From Pseudonocardia oroxyli (GTDB taxonomy: Bacteria > Actinomycetota > Actinomycetes > Mycobacteriales > Pseudonocardiaceae): a stretch of DNA of 64,000 nucleotides. Below, piece after piece: positions 16,916 through 25,170 of this stretch. The position numbers and the translations under genes were made by a program. Numbering within the stretch: the first letter of the stretch is position 1; every line of letters begins with the position of its first letter. The notes beneath the pieces are model-generated. The model searched no databases. It saw nothing but the letters and a program-made list of their open reading frames with translations, and was not told the DNA's origin. The DNA lies in assembly GCF_900102195.1 (NCBI RefSeq), contig NZ_FNBE01000007.1:17271-81270 (forward strand), in the 5' to 3' direction.

Positions 16916-17249
16916 GGCGCTCTCCTTCGGTGTCGCGCGCGCGGCGACCGCGGCGCAGCTCGGTGTCCAGGGCGTCCAGCCGGTCGGCGGGCAGCACGGG
17001 GGCGCGGAACCGCTCGAGCCACTCCTCCAGCGGCGCGAGCCCGGCCCGGCGCAGCGTGTACACCCGCTGCTGCCCGCGCACCTGCGCCTCCACCAGCCCG
17101 GCCTCGCGCAGCACCCGCAGGTGCCTGCTCACCGCGGGCCGGGTCACCGGGAAGCGCTCCGCGATGACCCCCGCCGTGACCGGGCCGTCCGCGAGCAGCT
17201 CCACGACCTCCCGGCGCACGGGGTCCGCGAGCGCGGCGAACAGGTCCAC
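16902..17249 (-). CDS. ArsR-family regulator
   Basis: A winged-helix regulator of 115 residues with an HTH in VIAERFPVTRPAVSRHLRVLREAGLV and a short C-terminal tail; no metal-binding Cys pair is visible. The GTG at 17249 is preferred over the GTG at 17255: a -35 TTGGCC, a 17-base spacer and -10 TTACAT (17262-17257) place transcription start at 17249 after seven bases, so translation is probably leaderless. It is co-transcribed with the SRPBCC gene and probably autoregulated through the flanking inverted repeat. Confidence 0.8.
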   Translation of the reverse strand: MDLFAALADPVRREVVELLADGPVTAGVIAERFPVTRPAVSRHLRVLREAGLVEAQVRGQQRVYTLRRAGLAPLEEWLERFRAPVLPADRLDALDTELRRGRRARDTEGERRGTA

Positions 17250-17255
17250 CCGCAC

Positions 17256-17293
17256 TATGTAACCAGAGGCTTAATTAAAGGCCAAGTTACATA
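17256..17293. promoter_or_regulatory. ArsR promoter and TATGTAAC inverted repeat
   Basis: TATGTAAC (17256-17263) and GTTACATA (17286-17293) form an 8-bp perfect inverted repeat enclosing an AT-rich spacer with TTAATTAA. One arm overlaps the -10 and the other lies next to the -35 of the ArsR gene, as expected for autorepression. Confidence 0.6.
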
Positions 17294-17395
17294 ATGACGT
17301 GACGCTCGTCACAGAATGCTCACGGACTCCCGTCCCCCGTCGAGTCCTCGGCGACGGCCGGGTTCGGCCCCGACCTCCCGACCGAGGAGCGCACG

Positions 17396-18523
17396 ATGGC
17401 GGACGACCCGGACCGGCACTTCGACGGCCCACCCCGCGTGCCCTCGGACCGGCAGCCCCTCGACCAGGCGGGACAACCGGCCCCGCAGGGTCCACCCCCG
17501 GGCTCGGCCGGAGCGCAGCAGGGACCCCGGCCGGGGTACGGCCCGCCCCCGAGCTCAGGCCCACAGACCTCCGGCCCCCAGAACTACGGCCCGCCTCAGG
17601 GCTACGGCCCACCTCAGGGCTACGGCCCACCTCAGGGCTACGGCCCACCTCAGGGCTCTGCGCCGCCCCCCGGCTACGGGCCACCCCCGCAGGGTCCGGG
17701 CGGTCACCCCGGCCAGGGCTACGGACCGGCCCAGGGCTACGGGCCGCCCCCGGGAGCCCCGGGATACCCGCCCCCGGGCTACGGACCGACCCAGGGGCAG
17801 GTGCCGCCCCAGGGCTACGGACCGCCTCCACATTTCGGCCCGCCACCGGGCACCGGCCCGCAGGACCGGATGTACGACACGGGTGCCCCGGCGGGCAGGC
17901 TCGCCCCGCCCCGCCTCGGCGACCCGGAGCCGCCGCGGCGCAGACCCACCACGCTGATCGCCGTGCTGGTCGCCGCCGTGCTGGTGATCGGCGGCGGCGT
18001 CGGCTACGTGCTGCTCGGCGGTCCGCTCGGCCCGCTCCAGCCCGTGCTCGGCGGCCTCGCCGGCGGCTCCGCCTCCGGGGCGGACGACGGCGGGGTCGCC
18101 GCGGACGACCCCCTGACCGACGACTCGAACGACACCGGGTTCCCCGCCGCCGTCACTCCCCCGGACTGTCCCTTCACCGCGGCCCAGGTGTCCGACCTCG
18201 TCGGACAGCCCATGGTGGACTCCGGGAACTGCCTGTTCGGGGACGGCAAGGGCGTCGCCCAGTTCTCGGTCACGGGCAGCTCGGCGACGGCCGCCGAGGT
18301 CACCTACGACTACAGCCGCGACACGGCCACCCGGTCCTACGACCAGGTCGTCGACCTCGACACCGGCACGAAGTCCTACCTCGCCTACCGCGAGCTGCAG
18401 GCCGAGGCGAACGTCGTCGGCACGAAGTACGGCTTCACCGTGACGATGAGCAGCTTCGAACGCCTCGGCGGCGCCGCCTACGAGCCCGTGCTGCGGAAGG
18501 TGATCGCCGCGCTGCCGCAGTAG
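17396..18523 (+). CDS. Pro/Gly-rich single-span membrane protein
   Basis: A 375-residue protein in three parts. Residues 1-180 are a disordered Pro/Gly/Gln/Tyr tail with repeated YGPPQG units. One membrane segment follows at ~185-207 (TLIAVLVAAVLVIGGGVGYVLL). The C-terminal ~150 residues are an extracytoplasmic domain with a Cys pair (CPFTAAQVSDLVGQPM... NCLFGDG), probably disulfide-bonded. This layout is common among actinobacterial surface-exposed DUF3558-like lipoprotein or membrane proteins, but no exact family is recognised. GGAG precedes the ATG. The gene stands alone, convergent with the molybdenum enzyme genes. Confidence 0.75.
   Translation: MADDPDRHFDGPPRVPSDRQPLDQAGQPAPQGPPPGSAGAQQGPRPGYGPPPSSGPQTSGPQNYGPPQGYGPPQGYGPPQGYGPPQGSAPPPGYGPPPQGPGGHPGQGYGPAQGYGPPPGAPGYPPPGYGPTQGQVPPQGYGPPPHFGPPPGTGPQDRMYDTGAPAGRLAPPRLGDPEPPRRRPTTLIAVLVAAVLVIGGGVGYVLLGGPLGPLQPVLGGLAGGSASGADDGGVAADDPLTDDSNDTGFPAAVTPPDCPFTAAQVSDLVGQPMVDSGNCLFGDGKGVAQFSVTGSSATAAEVTYDYSRDTATRSYDQVVDLDTGTKSYLAYRELQAEANVVGTKYGFTVTMSSFERLGGAAYEPVLRKVIAALPQ
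17583..17655. repeat. 18-bp tandem repeat encoding YGPPQG
   Basis: Four consecutive copies of an 18-bp unit (CTACGGCCCACCTCAGGG type) encode YGPPQG in the cytoplasmic tail of the membrane protein. Three copies are identical, so expansion or contraction by slippage looks recent. Confidence 0.8.
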
Positions 18524-18532
18524 CGCGGCGGT

Positions 18533-20701
18533 TCACTCCAGGAGGTCCTCCAGCACGATCGGGATCCGACGCACCCGGATGCCGGTGGCGTCGTACACCG
18601 CGTTGGCGATGGCCGCCGCCACGCCGACGACGGAGATCTCGCCCAGCCCCCGCGCCCCCACCGGGTTGTGCAGCGTGTCGGGGTAGCGCACGAACTCGAC
18701 GTCCACGGTCGGGATGTCGGCGTTGACCGGGATCAGGTAGCTCGCGAAGTCGCCGTTGGCCGGGCGCCCGCTCTCCTCGATCTCCAGACCCTCGTGCAGC
18801 GCCGCCGAGACGCCCCAGATCATGCCGCCCATGATCTGGCTGCGGGCCGCCTGCTCGTGGACGATCCGCCCGGCGTCGAACACCCCGAGCATGCGGGACA
18901 TGCGCACCTCGCGCGTCCAGCGGTGCACGCGGACCTCGCAGAACTGGGCACCGAACGAGCTGAAGGAGTGCTTGGTCATCTCCTCGCCCGGCGCGGAGGT
19001 CCCGATCGCGGTGACCTCGTCCCGTCCGGCGGCCCGCAGGACCTCGCCGAACGTGGCGCTGTCCCCCTCGGCGAACACCCGCCCGTCGGCGTAGGCGACC
19101 TCCCGGCCCTCGAACAGCCCGCCCGGCCCGGTGGCCACCGCGACCAGCGCGTCGATCACCGCCGGCGCGCCCACCGCGATCGCCGAGCCCACCGACGCGG
19201 TCGCCGTCGAGCCGCCGGACATGCCGCCCGGGGGCAGGGTCGAGTCACCCAGCGCGGCCTCGACCCGCTCCGGCGGGATCGCCAGCGCCTCCGCACCGAA
19301 CAGCGACAGCACGGTGCGCAGCCCCGTGCCGGGGTCGGCGCCGCTCGTCGCGACCTCGGCCGTGTCGTCCGGGCGCAGCGTGATCCGCACCGCGCAGGGG
19401 AACCGCAGTGCCGGGAACATCGCCGTGGCCGTGCCGTACCCGACCAGCCAGTCGCGGTCGACCCGGCGGCGGTGGCGCTGCGCCCACCCGAACCGCTGCG
19501 CGCCCAGCGTGAAGCACTCGTCGAGATGCTTGCTGGACCACTGCAGGTCCCTGCCGGGCGGCGCGATCGAGCTGTTGCGCAGCCGGAGCTCGACGGGGTC
19601 CATGCCCAGCGCCACCGCGAGCTCGTCCATCGCGCTCTCCAACGCGAACGACCCGGGGGCCTCGCCCGGCGCCCGCATGAAGGTGGTCGGCGGGACGTGC
19701 AGCGGCACCATCTTCTGGGTGATCGCCAGGTTCGGCGTGGTGTACCACTCGCGCGACGTGCCGTGCGAGGTCGGCTCCACGAAGGACGGCGTCGCGGTGG
19801 TCGAGGACCAGGAGTCGTGCGCCAACGCGGTCAGGCGACCGTCGGCGTCCGCGCCGATCCGCAGGCGCTGCACGGTGGCGGGCCGGGTGGCGGTCGCGGT
19901 GAACACCTGCTCGCGGGTGAGCGCCGCCTTCACCGGCCGGCCGAGGTCGCGGGCCGCGGCCGCGCCGAGGAACGCGGACACCCCCGCGTGCCCCTTGCCC
20001 CCGAACGCCCCGCCGACGAACGGGTTCAGCGCCCGCACCCGTGCCGGCTCGACGTCCAGGGCCTGGGCCAGCTGCGCCGCCTGCAGGTCCGAGCCCTGTG
20101 TCCCGCTGTAGAGGGTCAGCCGCCCGTCCTCCCACACCGCGACCGCGGAGTGCGGCTCCATCGCGGCGTGGTTCTGGGTGGCGGTCTCGTACGTCGCGTC
20201 GACCCGGACGGCGCTCGCGGCCAGGGCGTCCTCGATGGACTCCACGCCGTCGGCGAGGACCTGGAGCGTCGGCGGCTCCCCGTGCAGCGAGGGCGGGGCG
20301 TCCAGGGCGTCGGCGAGACCGGCGTGCAGGGAGGTCCGCGCCGGTCGCCGGTCATAGGTGACCTCGACGAGCAGCGCGGCGTCGCGGGCCTGCTCGAAGG
20401 TCTCCGCGACGACGAACCCGACGGGCTGGCCGTAGTAGGTGACCTCGGTGTCCTGCAACGGGACCCACGTCTCGCCGAGGAGGGGCGACATCGGCGTCCG
20501 CAGCGGGAGCGGGTCGAACGGGGTGTAGACCGCGAGCACGCCCGGCGCCGCCCGGACCGCCGCCACGTCCATCGCGGTGATCTCGCCGTGCGCGATCGTG
20601 CTGGTCACGACGTAGCCGTAGACCGTGCCGGGCGGGGTGACGTCGAGGCCGTAGCGCGCGGCCCCGGAGGTCTTGAGCGGAGCATCGGTTCGCATGGTCA
20701 T
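18533..20701 (-). CDS. Aldehyde oxidoreductase, molybdopterin subunit (PaoC-like)
   Basis: A 722-residue large subunit of the xanthine dehydrogenase family, where aldehydes are oxidised to acids at a Mo-MPT-cytosine dinucleotide centre. It shows GTQGSDLQAAQLAQAL, NPFVGGAFGGKGHAG, the substrate-channel RAPGEAPG, and the C-terminal GLGE whose Glu is the catalytic base. It starts at the ATG at 20701, overlapping the FAD-subunit stop. The N-terminus is about ten residues shorter than in the second set of this window. No Tat signal is present, so the enzyme should be cytoplasmic. Confidence 0.85.
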   Translation of the reverse strand: MTMRTDAPLKTSGAARYGLDVTPPGTVYGYVVTSTIAHGEITAMDVAAVRAAPGVLAVYTPFDPLPLRTPMSPLLGETWVPLQDTEVTYYGQPVGFVVAETFEQARDAALLVEVTYDRRPARTSLHAGLADALDAPPSLHGEPPTLQVLADGVESIEDALAASAVRVDATYETATQNHAAMEPHSAVAVWEDGRLTLYSGTQGSDLQAAQLAQALDVEPARVRALNPFVGGAFGGKGHAGVSAFLGAAAARDLGRPVKAALTREQVFTATATRPATVQRLRIGADADGRLTALAHDSWSSTTATPSFVEPTSHGTSREWYTTPNLAITQKMVPLHVPPTTFMRAPGEAPGSFALESAMDELAVALGMDPVELRLRNSSIAPPGRDLQWSSKHLDECFTLGAQRFGWAQRHRRRVDRDWLVGYGTATAMFPALRFPCAVRITLRPDDTAEVATSGADPGTGLRTVLSLFGAEALAIPPERVEAALGDSTLPPGGMSGGSTATASVGSAIAVGAPAVIDALVAVATGPGGLFEGREVAYADGRVFAEGDSATFGEVLRAAGRDEVTAIGTSAPGEEMTKHSFSSFGAQFCEVRVHRWTREVRMSRMLGVFDAGRIVHEQAARSQIMGGMIWGVSAALHEGLEIEESGRPANGDFASYLIPVNADIPTVDVEFVRYPDTLHNPVGARGLGEISVVGVAAAIANAVYDATGIRVRRIPIVLEDLLE

Positions 20702-21657
20702 CCTCGGCTCACCTCGAGCAGTGCCCGGACGACGGTCCGCGGCAGCAGCGCCGTCTTGTACCCGTTGTGCGACAGGGGCCGTGCCCCGTCGGCGGCCACC
20801 TGCGCGGCGGCCTCGAAGGCCGCCTCGTCCGCGGGGCCGCCGCGCAGGGCCGCCTCCACCGCGGTGAGCCGCCACGGCACGGTGCCCACACCGCCCGCGG
20901 CGATCCGGACGTCGGCGACCCGGCCGTCCCGGACGTCGAGCGCCACCGCCACCGAGCACAGCGCGAACTCGTAGGACTGCCGGTCCCGCACCTTCACATA
21001 CGTCGAGCGCGCGGCCCAGTCCAGGCGCGGGACCACGATCTCGCCGATCAGCTCGCCCGGTCGGAGGTCGTGCTCGCGCTCGGGGGTGTCGCCCGGCAGG
21101 CGGTAGAAGTCGGCGAGGGCGACGGAGCGCCCGCCCTGCGTCGAGACCAGCTCGATCCGCGCGTCGAGCGCCACGAGCGCGACGGCGAGGTCGCTGGCGT
21201 GCGTGGCCACGCAGGCGTCGCTGGTGCCCAGCACCGCGTGCATCCGGTTGGCGCCCTCGATCGCGGGGCAGCCGCTGCCCGGATCGCGGCGGTTGCACGG
21301 CATCGCGACGTCCCGGAAGTAGCCGCACCGGGTGCGCTGCATCAGGTTCCCGCCGATGCTCGCCATGTTGCGCAGCTGCTGGGAGGCGCTGAGCAGCAAC
21401 GCCCGGCTGATCACCGGGTACACCTGCGGGTGCGCGGCGACCGCGCTCATCCGTTCCAGGGCGCCGATGCGCAGATCGCCCGCGGGATCGACCTCGATCC
21501 CGCGCAACGGCAGCGCGTTGATGTCGACGACCCGCGGCGGGGTCAGGACGTCCAGCTTCATGAGGTCGACGAGCGTGGTCCCGCCTGCCAGGGCGGTCGC
21601 CCCGGAGGTCAGCGCCTCGTCGAGCGTGGTGGGTGCGGTGAGCTCAAACGCGCGCAT
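20698..21657 (-). CDS. Aldehyde oxidoreductase, FAD subunit (PaoB-like)
   Basis: A 319-residue FAD-binding subunit (CO dehydrogenase medium-chain type) that passes electrons from the iron-sulfur subunit to its acceptor. GGTTL (~res 26) and MASIGGNLMQRTRCGYF (~105-121) are the FAD-binding signatures. The Cys set in RCGYF, MPCNRR, GSGCPAI and DACVATH matches the extra [4Fe-4S]-cluster insertion known from E. coli PaoB. It overlaps both neighbours, so the three subunits are translationally coupled. Confidence 0.85.
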   Translation of the reverse strand: MRAFELTAPTTLDEALTSGATALAGGTTLVDLMKLDVLTPPRVVDINALPLRGIEVDPAGDLRIGALERMSAVAAHPQVYPVISRALLLSASQQLRNMASIGGNLMQRTRCGYFRDVAMPCNRRDPGSGCPAIEGANRMHAVLGTSDACVATHASDLAVALVALDARIELVSTQGGRSVALADFYRLPGDTPEREHDLRPGELIGEIVVPRLDWAARSTYVKVRDRQSYEFALCSVAVALDVRDGRVADVRIAAGGVGTVPWRLTAVEAALRGGPADEAAFEAAAQVAADGARPLSHNGYKTALLPRTVVRALLEVSRG

Positions 21658-22108
21658 CGGCGCTCTCCTTGGTCGACCGGGCCTGCTCGACCGCCGCGAC
21701 GATGTTGGGGTAGGCCGCGCAGCGGCAGAGGTTCCCGGACATGAACTCCCGGACGTCCGCCACCTCCTGCTCCACGGCGGCGACGGCCGACATGACCTGC
21801 CCCGACGTGCAGAAACCGCACTGCAGGGCGTCCTGCTCGGCGAAGGCCTGCTGGACCGGGTGCGGTCGCCCGTCCGCGGCGAGGCCCTCCACGGTCCGGA
21901 CCGGCTCCCGCACGGTGGCGGCGAGGGTGAGGCACGCGAGGACCGGTCGACCGTCGACGTGCACGGTGCACGCACCGCACTGACCGCGGTCGCACCCCTT
22001 CTTGGGTCCGGTGATCCCGAGCCGTTCGCGCAACGCGTCGAGCAGGGTGACCCGGGGGTCGATGCTGAGGTGTCGGGTTTCGCCATTGACTTCGAGGGTG
22101 ATGTCCAC
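21644..22108 (-). CDS. Aldehyde oxidoreductase, [2Fe-2S] subunit (PaoA-like)
   Basis: A 154-residue small subunit with two iron-sulfur domains: a plant-type ferredoxin fold ([16 protein letters not shown], then CLTL) and an all-helical domain (CGFCTSGQ, and CRCAAYPNIV). All eight Cys ligands are present. There is no Tat signal, unlike periplasmic PaoA. It is the promoter-proximal gene of the 2Fe-2S/FAD/Mo operon and its upstream region holds a perfect palindrome shared with a divergent TetR gene. Confidence 0.9.
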   Translation of the reverse strand: MDITLEVNGETRHLSIDPRVTLLDALRERLGITGPKKGCDRGQCGACTVHVDGRPVLACLTLAATVREPVRTVEGLAADGRPHPVQQAFAEQDALQCGFCTSGQVMSAVAAVEQEVADVREFMSGNLCRCAAYPNIVAAVEQARSTKESADARV

Positions 22109-22157
22109 GATTCGCTTCCGATGTGGTGGAAGGGGGGTCGGCGCCGCACCCGACGCT

Positions 22158-22175
22158 AGCGGATACTTATCCGCT
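22158..22175. promoter_or_regulatory. TetR operator palindrome
   Basis: AGCGGATACTTATCCGCT is a perfect 8+2+8 palindrome midway between the divergent aldehyde oxidoreductase operon and the TetR gene. It is well placed to control both. Confidence 0.75.
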
Positions 22176-22211
22176 CCGCAATGCGGACCCGCGCTGAGCT
22201 ACCGTGACCGG

Positions 22212-22763
22212 ATGTCCTCGAGTTCGGTCAGCCTGCGTCGGGCGGACACCCGACGCAACCGGGACCGGATCCTGGGCGTGGCCGCCGCCGCGGTCGCCAC
22301 CGGCGAACTCTCGTTCAACGCCGTGGCGAAGGCCGCGGGGGTCGGCGTCGGCACCGTGTACCGGCACTTCCCCACCCAGGACGCCCTGGTGCTGGCGGTG
22401 TACGAGCGCGAGGTCGGCCACCTGATCGCGGCCGTGCCGGGGCTGCTGGCCGACCACACCCCCGAGCAGGCCTTCCGGCTCTGGGTGACCGAGTACCTCG
22501 CGCACTACATGACGACCAAGCGCGGCCTGGCCGAAGCGCTCCAGACCGCCAGCCTCGCCGCCGGGGGGGCCTACCGGTCGATGGTGGAGGCCGGGGCGGA
22601 GCTGCTGCGCGCCAACATCGCCGCGGGCACCGTCCGACCCGACACCGATCCCGAGACGGTGCTGCGCGCCCTCGGCGGCCTGTTCTTCCTCGGCCCGGAC
22701 GAGGCCGGGCGGCGCGCCGCCGAAGACCTCACCGAGCTGGTGTGGCGCGGGATCGCGACCTGA
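22212..22763 (+). CDS. TetR-family regulator of aldehyde oxidoreductase
   Basis: A 183-residue regulator. The HTH lies at ~res 28-55 (LSFNAVAKAAGVGVGTVYRHFPTQDALV) and the helical ligand-binding domain resembles the SbtR/TetR_C type. It is divergent from the PaoABC-like operon with an 18-bp palindrome between them. The ligand is probably an aldehyde or related aromatic compound; that is inference from position. Confidence 0.85.
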   Translation: MSSSSVSLRRADTRRNRDRILGVAAAAVATGELSFNAVAKAAGVGVGTVYRHFPTQDALVLAVYEREVGHLIAAVPGLLADHTPEQAFRLWVTEYLAHYMTTKRGLAEALQTASLAAGGAYRSMVEAGAELLRANIAAGTVRPDTDPETVLRALGGLFFLGPDEAGRRAAEDLTELVWRGIAT

Positions 22764-22787
22764 TCTCGCGGGAGCGCGCCACGACGG

Positions 22788-23627
22788 TCACGCGAGGCTC
22801 TGCGCCCCGATGACGGACAACAGCTGGAGCTTCTCCGCGCTCTCGCTCCCCGGGGAGGCGGTGTAGACCAGCAGCGCGTGGGACTGGACCGGGTCGAGGA
22901 GGGTCTGACAGGTCAGCTCCAGGACCCCGACCTCGGGATGGACGAAGCGCTTGTGCTCGCGGGGCTGGAGCCCGACCTCGTGTTCGGCCCACAGCGCACC
23001 GAACTCGGCGTCGTCGGAGAGCAGCTCGACCATCGTCGCCGCGCGTGAGCCGGGGCCGCGGAGCGTGGCGACCTGCCGCAGCCCGGAGACCCACAGGCGG
23101 GAGAGGAACGGGTGGTCCTCCTCGGCGTAGAGCGCGCGGCTGGAGCGATCGGCGAACCAGCGGTATCCGATGCTGCGGTGCAGGCCGGTGAAGCGGCTGG
23201 TGTCGCCGGTGAGGGCCACCCCGAACGCGTTCTGCCGCACCGTCTCCCCGAGCTCGGTCACGATCTCGACGGGAGTGTCGACGAGCCGGTCGAACACCCG
23301 CAGCATGCCCGGGCTGACGTGGTCGCCGCCCGCCCCGCGCAGGGGCGGCTGGTGCCCGGCGAGGAGGAACAGGTGGTCGCGCTCGTCGAGCGAGAGGTGC
23401 AGGCCCTGCGCCATGGCGGCGATCATCTGCGCCGAGGGCTGCGGGCCGCGCTGCCGCTCGATGCGCGAGTAGAAGTCCGTCGACATGTGACAGAGCGCCG
23501 CGACCTCCTCGCGACGCAGGCCCGCGGTGCGCCTGCGCTGCCCCCGCGGGAGGCCGACGTCCTCGGGTTGCAAGGCCTCGCGACGCAGTCGCAGGAACTC
23601 CGCCAGGCCGGGTCGGTCGATCTGCAC
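22788..23627 (-). CDS. XRE/MmyB-family regulator
   Basis: A 279-residue regulator with an N-terminal XRE helix-turn-helix (~res 30-80, including [24 protein letters not shown]) and a C-terminal MmyB-like ligand-binding domain (~100-275), a PAS-like fold reported to bind fatty acids in one family member. It is divergent from an SDR gene, with a 13-bp inverted repeat between the two starts. XRE/MmyB regulators very often control an adjacent SDR in actinobacteria. Confidence 0.85.
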   Translation of the reverse strand: MQIDRPGLAEFLRLRREALQPEDVGLPRGQRRRTAGLRREEVAALCHMSTDFYSRIERQRGPQPSAQMIAAMAQGLHLSLDERDHLFLLAGHQPPLRGAGGDHVSPGMLRVFDRLVDTPVEIVTELGETVRQNAFGVALTGDTSRFTGLHRSIGYRWFADRSSRALYAEEDHPFLSRLWVSGLRQVATLRGPGSRAATMVELLSDDAEFGALWAEHEVGLQPREHKRFVHPEVGVLELTCQTLLDPVQSHALLVYTASPGSESAEKLQLLSVIGAQSLA

Positions 23628-23653
23628 CGTTCCTTCCTACCGTTCGGGTGGAC

Positions 23654-23688
23654 TCCGCAACCACGGATCGTCAGGCCGTGGTTGCGGA
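23654..23688. promoter_or_regulatory. 13-bp inverted repeat between XRE and SDR genes
   Basis: TCCGCAACCACGG (23654-23666) and CCGTGGTTGCGGA (23676-23688) are perfect inverted arms around a 9-base spacer in the 86-base divergent intergenic region. This is the likely operator of the MmyB-type regulator. Confidence 0.75.
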
Positions 23689-23713
23689 TCGCGCGCCTGC
23701 GCAGACTGGAGCC

Positions 23714-24646
23714 ATGGCACCCGACATCACCCTCCCGGACCTGACCGGGACCCGCGCTCTGCTCACCGGCGGGAGCGACGGCATCGGCCTCGGCATCGCG
23801 ACCCGGCTCGCCGCCGCGGGCGCCGAGCTGATCCTGCCGGTCCGCAACCCGCGCAAGGGCGAGGCCGCCCTGGCCCGCATCCGGTCCGCGGCACCCGCCG
23901 CGACCGTCGAGCTGCGCGCCCTCGATCTGTCCTCGCTGGACTCCGTGGCCGCCCTGGGGGCGGAGCTGGTCGCCGAGGACCGGCCGCTGCACCTCCTGAT
24001 CGCGAACGCGGGCGTCATGACCCCACCGGACCACCAGACCACGGCGGACGGGTTCGAGCTGCAGTTCGGCACCAACCACCTCGGCCACTTCGCCCTGGTC
24101 GGGCACCTGCTGCCGCTGCTGCGCGCCGGGCGCGCCCGGGTGGTCACGCAGGTCAGCATCGCCGCCCGCCGCGGCGCGATGCACTGGGAGGACCTCAACT
24201 GGGAGCGTTCCTACGACGGCAGCCGCGCCTACGGTCAGTCCAAGGTCGCGTGTGGACTGTTCGGGCTCGAGCTCGATCGCCGCAGCCGGGCGGAGGGCTG
24301 GGGGATCACCAGCGTGCTCTCCCACCCGGGCGTGGCCCCGACGAACCTGCTGGCGGCCCGCCCCGAGGTGGGCCGGACGGAGGACACGACCGAGGTCAAG
24401 GTCATCCGCGCGCTGTCCCGGCGGGGGATCCTGCTCGGCACCCCCGAGTCCGCGGGGCTGCCCGCCCTGCTCGCCGCGACGACGACGGCGAAGGGCGGCG
24501 AGTTCTACGGGCCGAAGGGGCTCGCCGGGCTCGGCGGCGGACCCGCGCCCGCGACGCTGTACCGCCCCCTGCGCAGCGCCGAGGACGCCACCCGGCTGTG
24601 GACGGTGTCCGAGGAGCTCACGAAGGTGGCCGTCCCGAGCCGCTGA
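23714..24646 (+). CDS. Short-chain dehydrogenase/reductase
   Basis: A 310-residue SDR of the light-dependent protochlorophyllide-reductase/retinol-dehydrogenase-like subgroup. The NAD(P) motif GGSDGIG is at ~res 19-25, NAG at ~98-100, and the active-site YGQSK (Tyr-Lys) at ~175-179. The catalytic Ser position falls in [10 protein letters not shown]. It starts at the ATG at 23714, next to a regulatory palindrome. The expected reaction is NAD(P)H-dependent carbonyl/alcohol interconversion; the substrate is unknown. Confidence 0.85.
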   Translation: MAPDITLPDLTGTRALLTGGSDGIGLGIATRLAAAGAELILPVRNPRKGEAALARIRSAAPAATVELRALDLSSLDSVAALGAELVAEDRPLHLLIANAGVMTPPDHQTTADGFELQFGTNHLGHFALVGHLLPLLRAGRARVVTQVSIAARRGAMHWEDLNWERSYDGSRAYGQSKVACGLFGLELDRRSRAEGWGITSVLSHPGVAPTNLLAARPEVGRTEDTTEVKVIRALSRRGILLGTPESAGLPALLAATTTAKGGEFYGPKGLAGLGGGPAPATLYRPLRSAEDATRLWTVSEELTKVAVPSR

Positions 24647-24690
24647 GGCACTCGGCGATGAGTTCCGGGGGCCGGCGCGGTCCCCCTCAC

Positions 24691-25152
24691 ATGAGCACCG
24701 CCGACCGCAGCCAGGCACTCTCCGCCCTCGACGTCCTCGAGGGCACGTGGACGATCCGACCGACACCGCCGCCCGCGTGGGGCATCGCCGACCCGGGCTC
24801 CCTGGAGGGTCGGGTGCGCTTCGAGTGGGCGCTGCGCGGCGCCTACCTGGTGGGGCGTTCCGACGCGCCGGACCCGATCCCGGACAGCATGCTCGTGATC
24901 GCCCCCCACGAGGACGCGTACCTGCAGCACTACTACGACTCCCGCGGGGTCACCCGGCTGCACCGCATGACCCTGACCGGCGGCGTCTGGACGCTGGTGC
25001 GCACCGAGGCCGACTTCAGCCCGCTCGACTTCGCCCAACGCTTCGTCGGCGAGTTCTCCCCGGACGCCTCGACCATCGACGGCCGCTGGGAGCAGTCCCA
25101 CGACGGCGGACGGACGTGGGAGCTGGACTTCCGGCTCACCTACCGGCGCTGA
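24691..25152 (+). CDS. Hypothetical beta-rich protein (DUF1579-like)
   Basis: A 153-residue soluble protein beginning ALDVLEGTWTIRPTPPPAW. The LEGTW start, the alternating strands (VRFEWALRGAYLVGRS, DAYLQHYYDSRG) and the ending GRWEQSHDGGRTWELDF match the general lipocalin-like pattern of DUF1579-type proteins. No catalytic motif is visible. It follows the SDR gene by 44 bases and may be co-transcribed. No clear ribosome-binding site precedes the ATG. Confidence 0.7.
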   Translation: MSTADRSQALSALDVLEGTWTIRPTPPPAWGIADPGSLEGRVRFEWALRGAYLVGRSDAPDPIPDSMLVIAPHEDAYLQHYYDSRGVTRLHRMTLTGGVWTLVRTEADFSPLDFAQRFVGEFSPDASTIDGRWEQSHDGGRTWELDFRLTYRR

Positions 25153-25170
25153 CGCGTCGACCACGCGCAC

